Source: Pseudomonas benzenivorans (lineage in GTDB: Bacteria > Pseudomonadota > Gammaproteobacteria > Pseudomonadales > Pseudomonadaceae). Taken from it: a DNA stretch of 64,000 nucleotides. Positions 38,138 to 45,853 of the stretch are shown piece by piece. Location of the stretch: assembly GCF_900100495.1 (NCBI RefSeq), contig NZ_FNCT01000020.1:1-64000 (forward strand), in the 5' to 3' direction. A program made the position numbers and the translations under genes. The notes below the pieces were generated by a model that was not told where the DNA came from, made no database searches, and saw nothing but the letters and a program-made list of their open reading frames with translations. Numbering within the stretch: position 1 is the stretch's first letter; every line of letters starts with the position of its first letter.

Positions 38138-38256
38138 GCACGAAAGCCTGGCTGGGCGCCGGGCTGCTGGCCGGCGCCGTCGTGCTGGCTCTGATCGTCT
38201 GGGGCTGGCGGCAGGGCGGCCTGGCTGTGCTGCAGCTGGGTTTGGGTGCCTGCTAG
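38134..38256 (+). CDS. Small single-pass membrane protein (40 aa)
   Basis: A GTG-started frame overlaps the MFS stop codon (GTGA). The product, beginning MSTKAWLGAGLLAGAVVLAL and continuing IVWGWRQGG, has one hydrophobic helix followed by a basic residue. The stop TAG overlaps the first bases of the 288-bp inverted-repeat element (38255-38542), so the original C-terminus may have been longer. I do not recognise a family. Coupling to the transporter suggests an accessory peptide. Confidence 0.5.
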   Translation: MSTKAWLGAGLLAGAVVLALIVWGWRQGGLAVLQLGLGAC

Positions 38257-38542
38257 TGTCCTGCCAATCCTGAAATGTCGGATAGCTGTAGGGTGGGTGG
38301 GGCCGCCTAGGTCGGGCCGCGCAGGTTAGCGGCGCCAACCTCCAAACGATCAGACACCGCCATCGTGGTGCGCCGCGTAACCCACCAGGCGATATTCTTG
38401 CGTTGCGCCGATGGTGGGTTACGGCGCAACGGATCTTGTTGGTTCATCGCTATCGGCGGCGTGCGCCTAACCCACCCTACAGGGGATCGCGGTACAGGGG
38501 TAAGACCGCGATTAGCCGACATTTCAACGGTGTCGTGACACT
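38255..38542. mobile_element. 288-bp element with 27-bp terminal inverted repeats
   Basis: The left end (38255-38281) starts AGTGTC and ends TGAAATGTCGG. The right end (38516-38542) is the inverse, CCGACATTTCA to GACACT; the outer 6 and inner 11 bases are identical, with differences in the middle. It has no coding capacity. The interior holds GTAGGGTGGGT palindromes and the motif GGGGCCGCCTAGG. It fills most of the 415-nt gap between the small ORF and the lipase gene. Confidence 0.65.
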
Positions 38543-38616
38543 AACTGTGAACGCTCGGTAGCCGACCCTTCACCCATCTGGGCGATGGGCCGGTCACGTA
38601 CACCTCCTTAGACTCG

Positions 38617-38632
38617 TGGCACGCCGGACGCA
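38617..38632 (+). promoter_or_regulatory. Candidate sigma54 (-24/-12) promoter of the lipase operon
   Basis: TGGCACG-CCGG-ACGCA has the GG (38618-38619) and GC (38630-38631) elements at the correct 10-nt spacing, with a perfect -24 box and a weaker -12 box (AC instead of TT). Transcription would start about 30 nt before the lipase ATG. Sigma54 control is reported for lipA of P. alcaligenes. The same bases also belong to a hairpin (38618-38647). Confidence 0.45.
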
Positions 38633-38647
38633 GTCTCCCGGCGTGCC
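38618..38647. repeat. Perfect 10-bp inverted repeat before the lipase gene
   Basis: GGCACGCCGG and CCGGCGTGCC are separated by 10 nt. There is no T-tract after it, so it is unlikely to be a simple terminator. It may be a regulator-binding dyad or an mRNA 5' hairpin. Confidence 0.7.
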
Positions 38648-38671
38648 CACAAGAACAACAAGGAGGCACCC

Positions 38672-39598
38672 ATGCGTCGCGTTATCAGCACAGCCCTGGC
38701 CGCCCTGGCCCTGGCCGGCGCCGTCGAGGCCCAGGCCGGCTACACCCAGACCAAGTACCCGATCGTCCTGGTGCACGGCATCACCGGGTTCGACACCATC
38801 GGCGGCCTGGTCAACTACTTCCATACCATCCCCTGGAACCTCGAGCGCGACGGCGCCAAGGTCTATGTCGCCAGTGTCGCCGCGTTCAACGACAGCGAGC
38901 AGCGCGGCGCCGAGCTGGCCCGGCAGATCGTGCCCTGGGCCGGCGCCAATGGCGGCAAGGTCAACCTGATCGGCCACAGCCAGGGCTCGCCGACCTCGCG
39001 GGTGGCGGCATCCCTGCGCCCCGACCTGGTCGCCTCGGTGACCTCGATCAACGGGGTCAACAAGGGCTCCAAGGTCGCCGACGTGGTGCGCGGGGTGGTG
39101 CCGCCGGACAGCGCCATCGAAGGCGGCGCCGCGGCCATCGCCAACGCCCTCGGGGCGGTGATCAACCTGCTGTCCGGCAGCGACAACCCGCAGGACGGCC
39201 TGGCCGCCCTGGAGACCCTGACCACCCCCGGTACCGCGGAGCTGAACAGCCGCCATCCCTGGGGGGTGAACAACGCCAGCTACTGCGCCAAGTCCAGCGA
39301 AGTGCACAACGTGCGCGGCTACGACATCCGTTACTTCTCCTGGACCGGTAACGCCGCCTACACCAACCTCTTCGACGCGGTCGACCCGTTCCTGGCGATC
39401 ACCGGCCTGGCCTTCGCCGGCGAGAAGAACGATGGCCTGGTCGGCGTCTGTTCGACCTACCTGGGCCAGGTGCTCGGCGACAGCTATCACATGAACCATG
39501 TCGACGCGATCAACCACCTGTTCGGCATCCGCGGCTGGACCGAGCCGGTGTCGCTGTATCGCCAGCACGCCAATCGCTTGAAGAACAAGGGCGTCTGA
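38672..39598 (+). CDS. lipA: Secreted triacylglycerol lipase (family I.1/I.2)
   Basis: A 308-aa secreted lipase with a signal peptide (MRRVISTALAALALAGAVEAQA). The oxyanion-hole block YPIVLVHGITGFD is followed by the nucleophile elbow GHSQG with S103. The catalytic acid is D254 (KNDGLVGVC) and the histidine is H276 (MNHVDAIN). C205 and C260 correspond to the conserved disulfide. The C-terminus SLYRQHANRLKNKGV is typical. It needs the foldase encoded next for folding and is expected to leave through the type II secretion system. GHSQGS replaces the GHSHGG of P. aeruginosa LipA. A strong GGAGG precedes the start. Confidence 0.95.
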   Translation: MRRVISTALAALALAGAVEAQAGYTQTKYPIVLVHGITGFDTIGGLVNYFHTIPWNLERDGAKVYVASVAAFNDSEQRGAELARQIVPWAGANGGKVNLIGHSQGSPTSRVAASLRPDLVASVTSINGVNKGSKVADVVRGVVPPDSAIEGGAAAIANALGAVINLLSGSDNPQDGLAALETLTTPGTAELNSRHPWGVNNASYCAKSSEVHNVRGYDIRYFSWTGNAAYTNLFDAVDPFLAITGLAFAGEKNDGLVGVCSTYLGQVLGDSYHMNHVDAINHLFGIRGWTEPVSLYRQHANRLKNKGV

Positions 39599-39642
39599 GC
39601 ATCTTGCGGGCTGCGTCGTGCAGCCCGCCATCCGGAGGTCGC

Positions 39643-40710
39643 ATGCCTTTGCCTGTGCGTTTCTTCGTGCTGACGGCCGTGCTGGTCGTCGGCGCCGCCG
39701 GCCTGACCCTCTACTGGCAATGGCCGGCCGCCATTCCGGCCGCTGCCGGCCAAGCCGTCACGGCTGCTCCGCCCGCGACCCCGCCCAGCCCCCTGGTGCC
39801 CCAGCCAACGCCCGCCGTGGCCGAGCGTGCGGTGGCCCAGCCGCTGCTGCCGGAGATGGCCGGCACCGAGGTCGATGGCGAGCTGCAGACCGACAGCGCC
39901 GGCAATCTGCAGCTGAGCCTGGGCGTGCGCGACTACTTCGATTACTTCCTCAGCGCCGCCGACCAGGCCGGCCTGGAACGGGCCGTCGAGGCCCTGCTGG
40001 CCGACGCCGGCGGGCGTCTGCAGGAACCGGCGCTGGGCCAGTTGATCGGCCTGCTGGGCGATTACCTGGACTACAAGCGCGCCAGCCTGGCGCTGCTGCA
40101 ACAACCGCTGAGCGCGCAACAGCAGGCCCGCCCGCAGGAGCAGATGGCCGCCCTGCAGCAGGCCTTCGACAGCCTGGCGCAGCTGCGCCGCACGCATTTC
40201 TCGGCCGGCGCGGTCGAGGCGCTGTTCGGCGCCGAAGAAGCCTATGCCCGTTACACCCTCGACAGCCTGGCGCTGCTCGGCCGCGACGACCTGGGCGAGC
40301 AGGCCAGGGCCGCGGCGCAGCAGCGCCTGCGCGAACAACTGCCGGCGGCCCTGCGCGCCAGCGAGGAGCGGCAGAGCCAGGCGCTGGCGCAGCAGGCGCA
40401 GAGCGAACGGCTGTGGCGCGAGGGTGCCAGCGAGGAACAGGTGCGCGAGTTCCTCGCTCTGACCTATGATCCGCCGACGACCGAGCGCCTGCTCGCCGAG
40501 CAACGCGATGAGCGCGCCTGGCAGCAGCGTTACGCCGCTTATCGAGACGAACTGGCCAGCCTGCAGGGCGATGGCCTCAGTCCGGCGGACCGGCGCCACG
40601 AGCAGCAACGCCTGCGCCAGCGCCTGTTCGGCGCCGCAGACCAGCACCGGGTGGACACCTATGACGCGATTGCCGCCAAACAGCAGGACGCCGCCCGGCC
40701 CCGGCCCTGA
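39643..40710 (+). CDS. lifO: Lipase-specific foldase (lipase chaperone)
   Basis: A 355-aa steric chaperone anchored in the inner membrane by an N-terminal helix (FFVLTAVLVVGAAGLTLYW), followed by a P/A-rich linker (about residues 28-65). The diagnostic RxxFDY(F/C)LSA motif is present as RDYFDYFLSA. The C-terminal part is a long series of charged helices that wrap the lipase. The start follows GGAGGTCGC. It lies 44 nt after lipA, so the two form the usual operon. Also named LipB, LipH or Lif. Confidence 0.95.
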   Translation: MPLPVRFFVLTAVLVVGAAGLTLYWQWPAAIPAAAGQAVTAAPPATPPSPLVPQPTPAVAERAVAQPLLPEMAGTEVDGELQTDSAGNLQLSLGVRDYFDYFLSAADQAGLERAVEALLADAGGRLQEPALGQLIGLLGDYLDYKRASLALLQQPLSAQQQARPQEQMAALQQAFDSLAQLRRTHFSAGAVEALFGAEEAYARYTLDSLALLGRDDLGEQARAAAQQRLREQLPAALRASEERQSQALAQQAQSERLWREGASEEQVREFLALTYDPPTTERLLAEQRDERAWQQRYAAYRDELASLQGDGLSPADRRHEQQRLRQRLFGAADQHRVDTYDAIAAKQQDAARPRP

Positions 40711-40725
40711 CCGCAGGCCGGGCCG

Positions 40726-42510
40726 ATGAGCCTGGAGCAGCAGGAACGGCTGCTGCTGGCGCAACAGCGCCGGGGCTATCGCCGCCTGCGTTTCATTCCC
40801 GCGCTGGAGCAGGGCTTTGTCGAGCACCGGGTCCAGCGGGTCCGTCGCCGGCTGCTGTTGATCGTCTGCACCGCGCTGCTGTTTCAACTGGTCTACACCG
40901 CCCTGGACCTGACCCTGATGCCGTTGGCGGTGGGCCTGTCGGTGTTGCCGTTGCGCCTGCTGGCGCTGCTCGGGGCGGTTGCCGGATTCTTCTACTGCCG
41001 GCGTGCGCAGAGTCCGCCGTCGCGCGTGCTACTGGCCTACAGCGGCGCCTATGCGCTGAATGGTGCCTGCGTCGCGGCGATCATCCACCTGTGTTGGGCC
41101 CAGGGCGTGGCCATGCCCTACGACGGCCTGTTCCTGATCCTGCTGTTCGGCTATGTGCTGCTCGGCGTCTCGTTCCGCGCCGCGAGCCTGTCCGCCTGGG
41201 GCTTCTGCGGCCTGTTCCTGGGGCTCGGGCTGCTGCTGACCGAGCCGGGCGGGGCGTTGGCCTACCAGGGCCTGTTCCTGATCTGCGCCAACCTGCTCGG
41301 CAGTGCCGGCGCCTACCTGCAGGAGCACGGCCAGCGCGGCGCCTGGCTCAACCTGCGGCTGCTCGACCTGGCCCGCCAGCGTGCCGAAGCCGACGACGCG
41401 CGCAAGCTGCGCCTGCTCGCTGCCGCCAGCCACGACCTGCGCCAGCCGCTGAACGCCATGGGCCTGTATGCCCAGCACCTGCTCGAGCAGAGCCGCGAGC
41501 CGGGCATGCGCCGGGTCAGCCGGCGCCTGGCGACCTCGGTGGAGCAGCTCAGCCGGTTGTTGCAATCGCTGCTGGACTATACCCGCCTGACCCTGCCCGG
41601 CGGCGTGCAGCCGCGGCCGGAAGCCTTCGCCCTGCGCCCGCTGCTCGAGCGCCTGGGCGCGGAGACCCGCGGTGAAGCCGAGAGCCAGGGCGTCGAACTG
41701 CAGTTGCACTGTGCCGACCTCTGGGTGCGCAGCGATCCGCTGCTGCTGGAGCGGGTGCTGCGCAATCTGCTGAGCAATGCCCTGCGCCATGCCCAGGCGC
41801 GGCGGGTGTCGATCGGGGCGCGGGACGACGCCGGCGCGGTGCTGCTGGAAGTCGCCGACGACGGCCGCGGCCTGAGCGAGGCAGAACAGGCTCAGGTGTT
41901 CGAGGAGTTCCGCCAGCTGGACAATCCCGGGCGCAATGCCGAGCGCGGCCTGGGCCTGGGCCTGGCCATCGTCCGGCAACTGGCGGCCCTGCTCGAGCAT
42001 CCGCTGCAGCTGCACTCCAGCCCCGGCCAGGGTACGCGCTTCAGCCTGCGCCTGCCGGCGGCGGCCGCCGGCGAATGGCGCCCGCGCCCGCCGGTCGCCG
42101 CGGCCCTGAGCGGGCGCATCCTGGTGCTCGAGGACGATCGCGAGGGCCGCGAAGCCCTGTCCGGTCTGTTGCAGCGCTGGGGCTGCGAGGTCTGCGCCTG
42201 CGCCGATCTGCCGGACGCCTTGGATCGCCTGGAACAGGCGGCGCCGCAGTTGCTGATCAGCGACTACCGGTTGGCCGCGGCGGAGGACGGCTTGCGCGCC
42301 ATCGAGCGCTTGCGCGAGGCGGCCGGGCGGATGCTGCCGGCGCTGCTGATCAGCGCCGATCTCAGCCCCGAGCTGCAGGAGCGCTGCATCCCCGCGCACG
42401 TCACCCTGCTCGGCAAGCCGCTGCTGCCGGCGCGTCTGCGCCAGGCCCTGGCGGTGCTGCTGCCGGCTGCGTCGGAGCTGGCGCGAACCGCGCAAGCGGG
42501 GCGGCAATAG
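40726..42510 (+). CDS. Hybrid sensor histidine kinase with C-terminal receiver
   Basis: A 594-aa membrane kinase. About six hydrophobic segments (residues 42-200) precede a HisKA domain with the phospho-acceptor H236 in AAASHDLRQPLN. The ATPase domain has N351 in LRNLLSNALRH, DDGRGL and GLGLGLAIV. A receiver domain (about 465-580) has D513 in LISDYRL. The signal is unknown. It starts 15 nt after the foldase gene and is probably co-transcribed with the lipase, which is unusual. A LuxR-type response regulator lies convergent just downstream and is the likely partner. Confidence 0.92.
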   Translation: MSLEQQERLLLAQQRRGYRRLRFIPALEQGFVEHRVQRVRRRLLLIVCTALLFQLVYTALDLTLMPLAVGLSVLPLRLLALLGAVAGFFYCRRAQSPPSRVLLAYSGAYALNGACVAAIIHLCWAQGVAMPYDGLFLILLFGYVLLGVSFRAASLSAWGFCGLFLGLGLLLTEPGGALAYQGLFLICANLLGSAGAYLQEHGQRGAWLNLRLLDLARQRAEADDARKLRLLAAASHDLRQPLNAMGLYAQHLLEQSREPGMRRVSRRLATSVEQLSRLLQSLLDYTRLTLPGGVQPRPEAFALRPLLERLGAETRGEAESQGVELQLHCADLWVRSDPLLLERVLRNLLSNALRHAQARRVSIGARDDAGAVLLEVADDGRGLSEAEQAQVFEEFRQLDNPGRNAERGLGLGLAIVRQLAALLEHPLQLHSSPGQGTRFSLRLPAAAAGEWRPRPPVAAALSGRILVLEDDREGREALSGLLQRWGCEVCACADLPDALDRLEQAAPQLLISDYRLAAAEDGLRAIERLREAAGRMLPALLISADLSPELQERCIPAHVTLLGKPLLPARLRQALAVLLPAASELARTAQAGRQ

Positions 42511-42530
42511 CCGCGCGGGCGTGGCTTTTT
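42509..42530 (+). terminator. Terminator after the hybrid kinase gene
   Basis: AGCCGC / GTGGCT (6 bp with one wobble, loop GCGGGC) is followed by TTTTT. It starts inside the kinase stop codon. Confidence 0.6.
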
Positions 42531-42554
42531 GTATCGTGGGCATGGGACTGGCGC

Positions 42555-43166
42555 CTACAGCCAGCCGCGCTGGCGCGCGGCACTGACGCAGGCGGTGCGG
42601 GTGTGCACCTCGAGTTCCTGGAACAGCGCCTTCAGGTGGGTCTTCACCGTGTCTTCGGACAGCCCCAACTGGCGGCTGATGGCCTTGTTCGGCAAGCCGT
42701 CGGCGAGCAACAGCAGGATCTCCTGCTGGCGTGGTGTCAGTGGGGCCTTGTCGCGGGGCACCGGCAGCGTTTCGCCGAGCAGCACGCGGGTCACCGCCTG
42801 GCGCAGGGCGTCGCCATCGGCGCTCTTCGGGATAAAGCCCAGGGCGCCGGCGGCCAGCGCCGCCTGGGCGTCCAGGCTGGAATCGCTGGCGCTGAGGATC
42901 GCCACCGGGGTCATGCGCCCTTGCTGTTGCCAGCGTTGCAGCAACTCCAGGCCGGGCACGTCCGGCAGGCGCAGGTCGAGCAGGATCAGGTCGAAGTCGC
43001 GCTGGCGCAGACAGCTTTCGGCTTCGGCGGCATTCTGCGCGGTATGGATCTGCAGGCCCGGGCTGAGCGGGGCCAGGGCCAGGCTGAGGCCGTCGAGGAA
43101 GATCCGGTGGTCATCCACCAGCAACAGGCAGAGGTGTTCGGGTAGGGCGGTACAGAGTGCGGTCAT
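42555..43166 (-). CDS. NarL/FixJ-type response regulator
   Basis: A 203-aa two-domain regulator. The receiver has D18-D19, phospho-acceptor D64 (ILLDLRLPDVPG) and K114. The C-terminal LuxR-type helix-turn-helix (about 143-200) contains LTPRQQEILLLLADGLPNKAISRQLGLSEDTVKTHLK. It is convergent with the hybrid kinase, so it is likely to receive phosphate from it. Target genes are unknown; the neighbouring lipase operon is one candidate. Confidence 0.92.
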   Translation of the reverse strand: MTALCTALPEHLCLLLVDDHRIFLDGLSLALAPLSPGLQIHTAQNAAEAESCLRQRDFDLILLDLRLPDVPGLELLQRWQQQGRMTPVAILSASDSSLDAQAALAAGALGFIPKSADGDALRQAVTRVLLGETLPVPRDKAPLTPRQQEILLLLADGLPNKAISRQLGLSEDTVKTHLKALFQELEVHTRTACVSAARQRGWL

Positions 43167-43279
43167 GGCTGTCTCGCGCGGCGTGTTCTTGTTTTTCGCT
43201 CGCCGCGCGATTGTAGCCTAAAGCGTTGGCTGGATTGGCTGCGTCAGTTCACCTGTGCCGCCAAGCCAGGGCCTGGCCG

Positions 43280-43759
43280 TCAGGCGACCCGGCTGAGGCT
43301 GCCGATGCAGCGCTGCCAGGCCCTGATGAAATCGCGCGGGCGTGCGTGGGGCTGAAACACCCGGCACCAGATCCGCGCCAGGCCGAGCAGGTCGTCGGCC
43401 GCCGGCAGCTCGGTGGTGGCGGTTTCGATCAACAACCAGGCGATGGCGGTGGCGTAACGCAGGTTGACCGTCAGCTCCAGGTGTGGCGCGGCCAGGAAAG
43501 CGTGCTGGCTGGCCAGGCCGCGAACCTGGCTGGCCAGGTCCGGATCGCGGGCCAGGTGGCAATCCCAGAGCTGCTGGTGGTGCCGTTCGGAGATGCGGTA
43601 GAGGCCGTGGCCGTGACTGTCGTGGAGTGCAGCACCGAGCCCCGATTGACTGGCGGCGGCGCCCAGCAGCAGGGCTTCGGCGGAAGTTGAGTGGCGCCCC
43701 AGGTAAATCAGTGTGGGGCGGATGACGTGCTGGCACAACTCACTGGCGGCAATTCCCAT
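43280..43759 (-). CDS. Conserved hypothetical protein (159 aa)
   Basis: I do not recognise a named family. The protein begins MGIAASELCQHVIRPTLIYL and is predicted soluble and mostly helical, with scattered W, H and C (ERHHQQLWDCHLARD, ARIWCRVFQPHARPRDFIRAW). The start is supported by GAGGG about 5 nt upstream. A perfect 11-bp inverted repeat lies 30 nt before the start. The composition matches the surrounding chromosome. Confidence 0.65.
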   Translation of the reverse strand: MGIAASELCQHVIRPTLIYLGRHSTSAEALLLGAAASQSGLGAALHDSHGHGLYRISERHHQQLWDCHLARDPDLASQVRGLASQHAFLAAPHLELTVNLRYATAIAWLLIETATTELPAADDLLGLARIWCRVFQPHARPRDFIRAWQRCIGSLSRVA

Positions 43760-43789
43760 ATGGCCCTCGCGAAAGAGGACCGGTGGGGC

Positions 43790-43835
43790 CGGGGCGCGTG
43801 GCAGCTTCTGGTTGTTCTGATAAAGGCCCCACCGG
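43790..43835. repeat. Perfect 11-bp inverted repeat before the hypothetical gene
   Basis: CCGGTGGGGCC (43790-43800) and GGCCCCACCGG (43825-43835) are separated by 24 nt. It lies in the untranslated upstream region of the 43280-43759 gene. The remaining gap to the sulfurtransferase gene (43836-44011) is AT-rich with no clear feature. Confidence 0.6.
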
Positions 43836-44011
43836 GAGCGGGGTTAGCCGCTCATGTTGAAGTCTAGTGCGACCTTTGAGCTGTAAAGTTATGTTTTTAA
43901 ATTGTTTTCGGCTTTAGGTTATTGCCTATATTCCCCTTGGTGCTTAGGCCAGGCGAGTTCGCAAGCCGTTTGCCAAGCCGTTTCGGGTCCAGGCAGAACG
44001 GCGATTCCCGG

Positions 44012-44866
44012 TTAGTCGCCGGTTGCGACGGGCCGCGCCGGGTCGGTGATCCACTCGCTCCAGGAACCGGCATACAGCGGCGCCAGCGGGTAGCCGGCGA
44101 GGCACAGGGCAAACAGGTTGTGGCAGGCGGTGACCCCGGAGCCGCAGTAGGCCACCAGCGCGCTGGCCGGGCGCTCGCCGAGTTGCGCGGCGAAGCGCTG
44201 GCGCAGTTGCGCGGCCGGGAGGAAACGGCCGTCGCTGCCGAGGTTGTCGGTGAACGCCGCGCACTGGGCGCCGGGGATATGCCCGGCGACCGGGTCCAGC
44301 GGTTCCACCTCGCCGCGAAAACGCGGCAGGGCACGGGCGTCGAGCAGGCACAGTTCGGGGTGGCCGAGGCGCTGTTGCAGCTCAACCGCGTCGACCAGCA
44401 GGCTGGCATCGGGCTGGCCGGCAAAGGTGCCGGGGGCAGGGCTTGGCTGCGCCTGGGTCAGTGCGAAACCGGCCGCGCGCCAGGCCTGCAGGCCGCCGTC
44501 GAGCAGGTAGACGCCGTCGCGCTTGCCCAGCCAGGCCAGCAGCCACCAGGCGCGGGCGGCAAAGGCGCCGGGGCCGTCGTCGTACAGCACCACCTCGCTG
44601 GCGTCGTGCAGGCCCCAGGTGCGCAGGCGCTCGAGCAGCGCCTGCGGCTCCGGCAGCGGGTGGCGGCCGGTCACGCCCTTGCTGACTGGGCCGGAGAGGT
44701 CGCGCTCGAGATCGGCGAACTGCGCGCCGGCGATGTGCCCCTCGGCGTAGCTGCGTTGACCGTAACTCGGGTCATCGAGGGCGAAGCGGCAGTCGAGAAT
44801 CAGCAGCCCGGGGCGCTCCAAGCGGGCATGCAGGTCGTGGGCGGTGATCAGTTGGGCGAGGGGCAT
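44012..44866 (-). CDS. sseA: 3-mercaptopyruvate sulfurtransferase
   Basis: A 284-aa two-domain rhodanese-type sulfurtransferase. The N-terminal inactive domain has DCRFALDDPSYGQRSYAEGHI; the C-terminal catalytic domain carries the cysteine in AYCGSGVTACHN. The loop CGSGVTA, uncharged after the cysteine, indicates mercaptopyruvate rather than thiosulfate as substrate. The ATG at 44866 has AGGA 8 nt upstream; the alternative at 44875 has none. Confidence 0.9.
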   Translation of the reverse strand: MPLAQLITAHDLHARLERPGLLILDCRFALDDPSYGQRSYAEGHIAGAQFADLERDLSGPVSKGVTGRHPLPEPQALLERLRTWGLHDASEVVLYDDGPGAFAARAWWLLAWLGKRDGVYLLDGGLQAWRAAGFALTQAQPSPAPGTFAGQPDASLLVDAVELQQRLGHPELCLLDARALPRFRGEVEPLDPVAGHIPGAQCAAFTDNLGSDGRFLPAAQLRQRFAAQLGERPASALVAYCGSGVTACHNLFALCLAGYPLAPLYAGSWSEWITDPARPVATGD

Positions 44867-45064
44867 GACGGGCATCCTGGGTCCGATTGAGGGCTGCGGG
44901 CATGATAAACCCGGCTCTGCGGCCGATGAACAGCGATTGAACTAGGCTGAGCGCAAAGCGCGAACAGCCGGCCGGTCGCGCCGCTGAATAACGGCATGCG
45001 CCAGGCCGGACCAGCCCGTGGGGGGCGTGAGTCGTGTGCCGATTGCTCGTGCATCGAGGTGTCT

Positions 45065-45790
45065 ATGCATCCGCTGATGGTTGTCGTGGCGTGTACCTTG
45101 CTGGCGGGCATGGCCATGCCATTCGGCGCGGTGCTCGCCAGCGTCGAGCGCATTCGCCCGCGCTGGTTGGAGGCCGAGTTCAGGCATAGCGTCATGGCTT
45201 TCGGTGGTGGTGCGCTGCTTGCGGCGGTGGCCCTGGTGCTGGTGCCGGATGGTATGGCCCACCTGAGCCCGGGCGCGGCGGCGCTGTATTTCTGCCTGGG
45301 CGGAGCCGCCTTTATGGGACTGGATATCCTGCTCTACAAAATGCAGACCTCTGCCAGCCAACTGGTGGCGATGCTTACCGACTTCATTCCGGAGTCCTTG
45401 GCACTCGGCGGAGCCTTCGCCCTGGGCGGGCATAACGCCTTGTTGCTGGCAATTCTGATGGCCCTGCAGAATGTGCCGGAAGGCTTCAACGCCTACCGGG
45501 AGCTACGCGGCTTATCCTCGTACGGTCGACCCCGCATCATCCTGATGTTCGCCACCATGGCCCTGCTCGGACCTGTCGCGGGGGTGGCCGGCTACCTGTG
45601 GCTGGCGGACTATCCGACGCTGATGGCCGCCGTCATGCTGGCGGCCTCCGGCGGCATTCTCTATTCGATGTTCCAGGACATCGCCCCCCAGGTGCCGCTG
45701 AAAAAGCATTGGGCACCGCCCCTCGGCGCCCTGTTGGGTTTCGCGCTGGGCATAGTCGGTCACATGCTCGTGCTGAGCCGGGCGGTATGA
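45065..45790 (+). CDS. ZIP-family metal transporter
   Basis: A 241-aa integral membrane protein with about eight helices. The metal-binding helix IV region is MLTDFIPESLALGGAFALGG and helix V is LLAILMALQNVPEGFNAYREL; both are ZIP signatures, although the usual first histidine is replaced by aspartate (D-F-I-P-E-S). It probably imports or moves zinc or another divalent metal. Initiation at MHPLMVVVACTLL matches the first helix. Confidence 0.82.
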   Translation: MHPLMVVVACTLLAGMAMPFGAVLASVERIRPRWLEAEFRHSVMAFGGGALLAAVALVLVPDGMAHLSPGAAALYFCLGGAAFMGLDILLYKMQTSASQLVAMLTDFIPESLALGGAFALGGHNALLLAILMALQNVPEGFNAYRELRGLSSYGRPRIILMFATMALLGPVAGVAGYLWLADYPTLMAAVMLAASGGILYSMFQDIAPQVPLKKHWAPPLGALLGFALGIVGHMLVLSRAV

Positions 45791-45853
45791 CGGGGGACGC
45801 CGCTGCTGTATGTTGCCCCCTTTTCAGCGGGCGCAGCCCAGGATGAGACTTCC

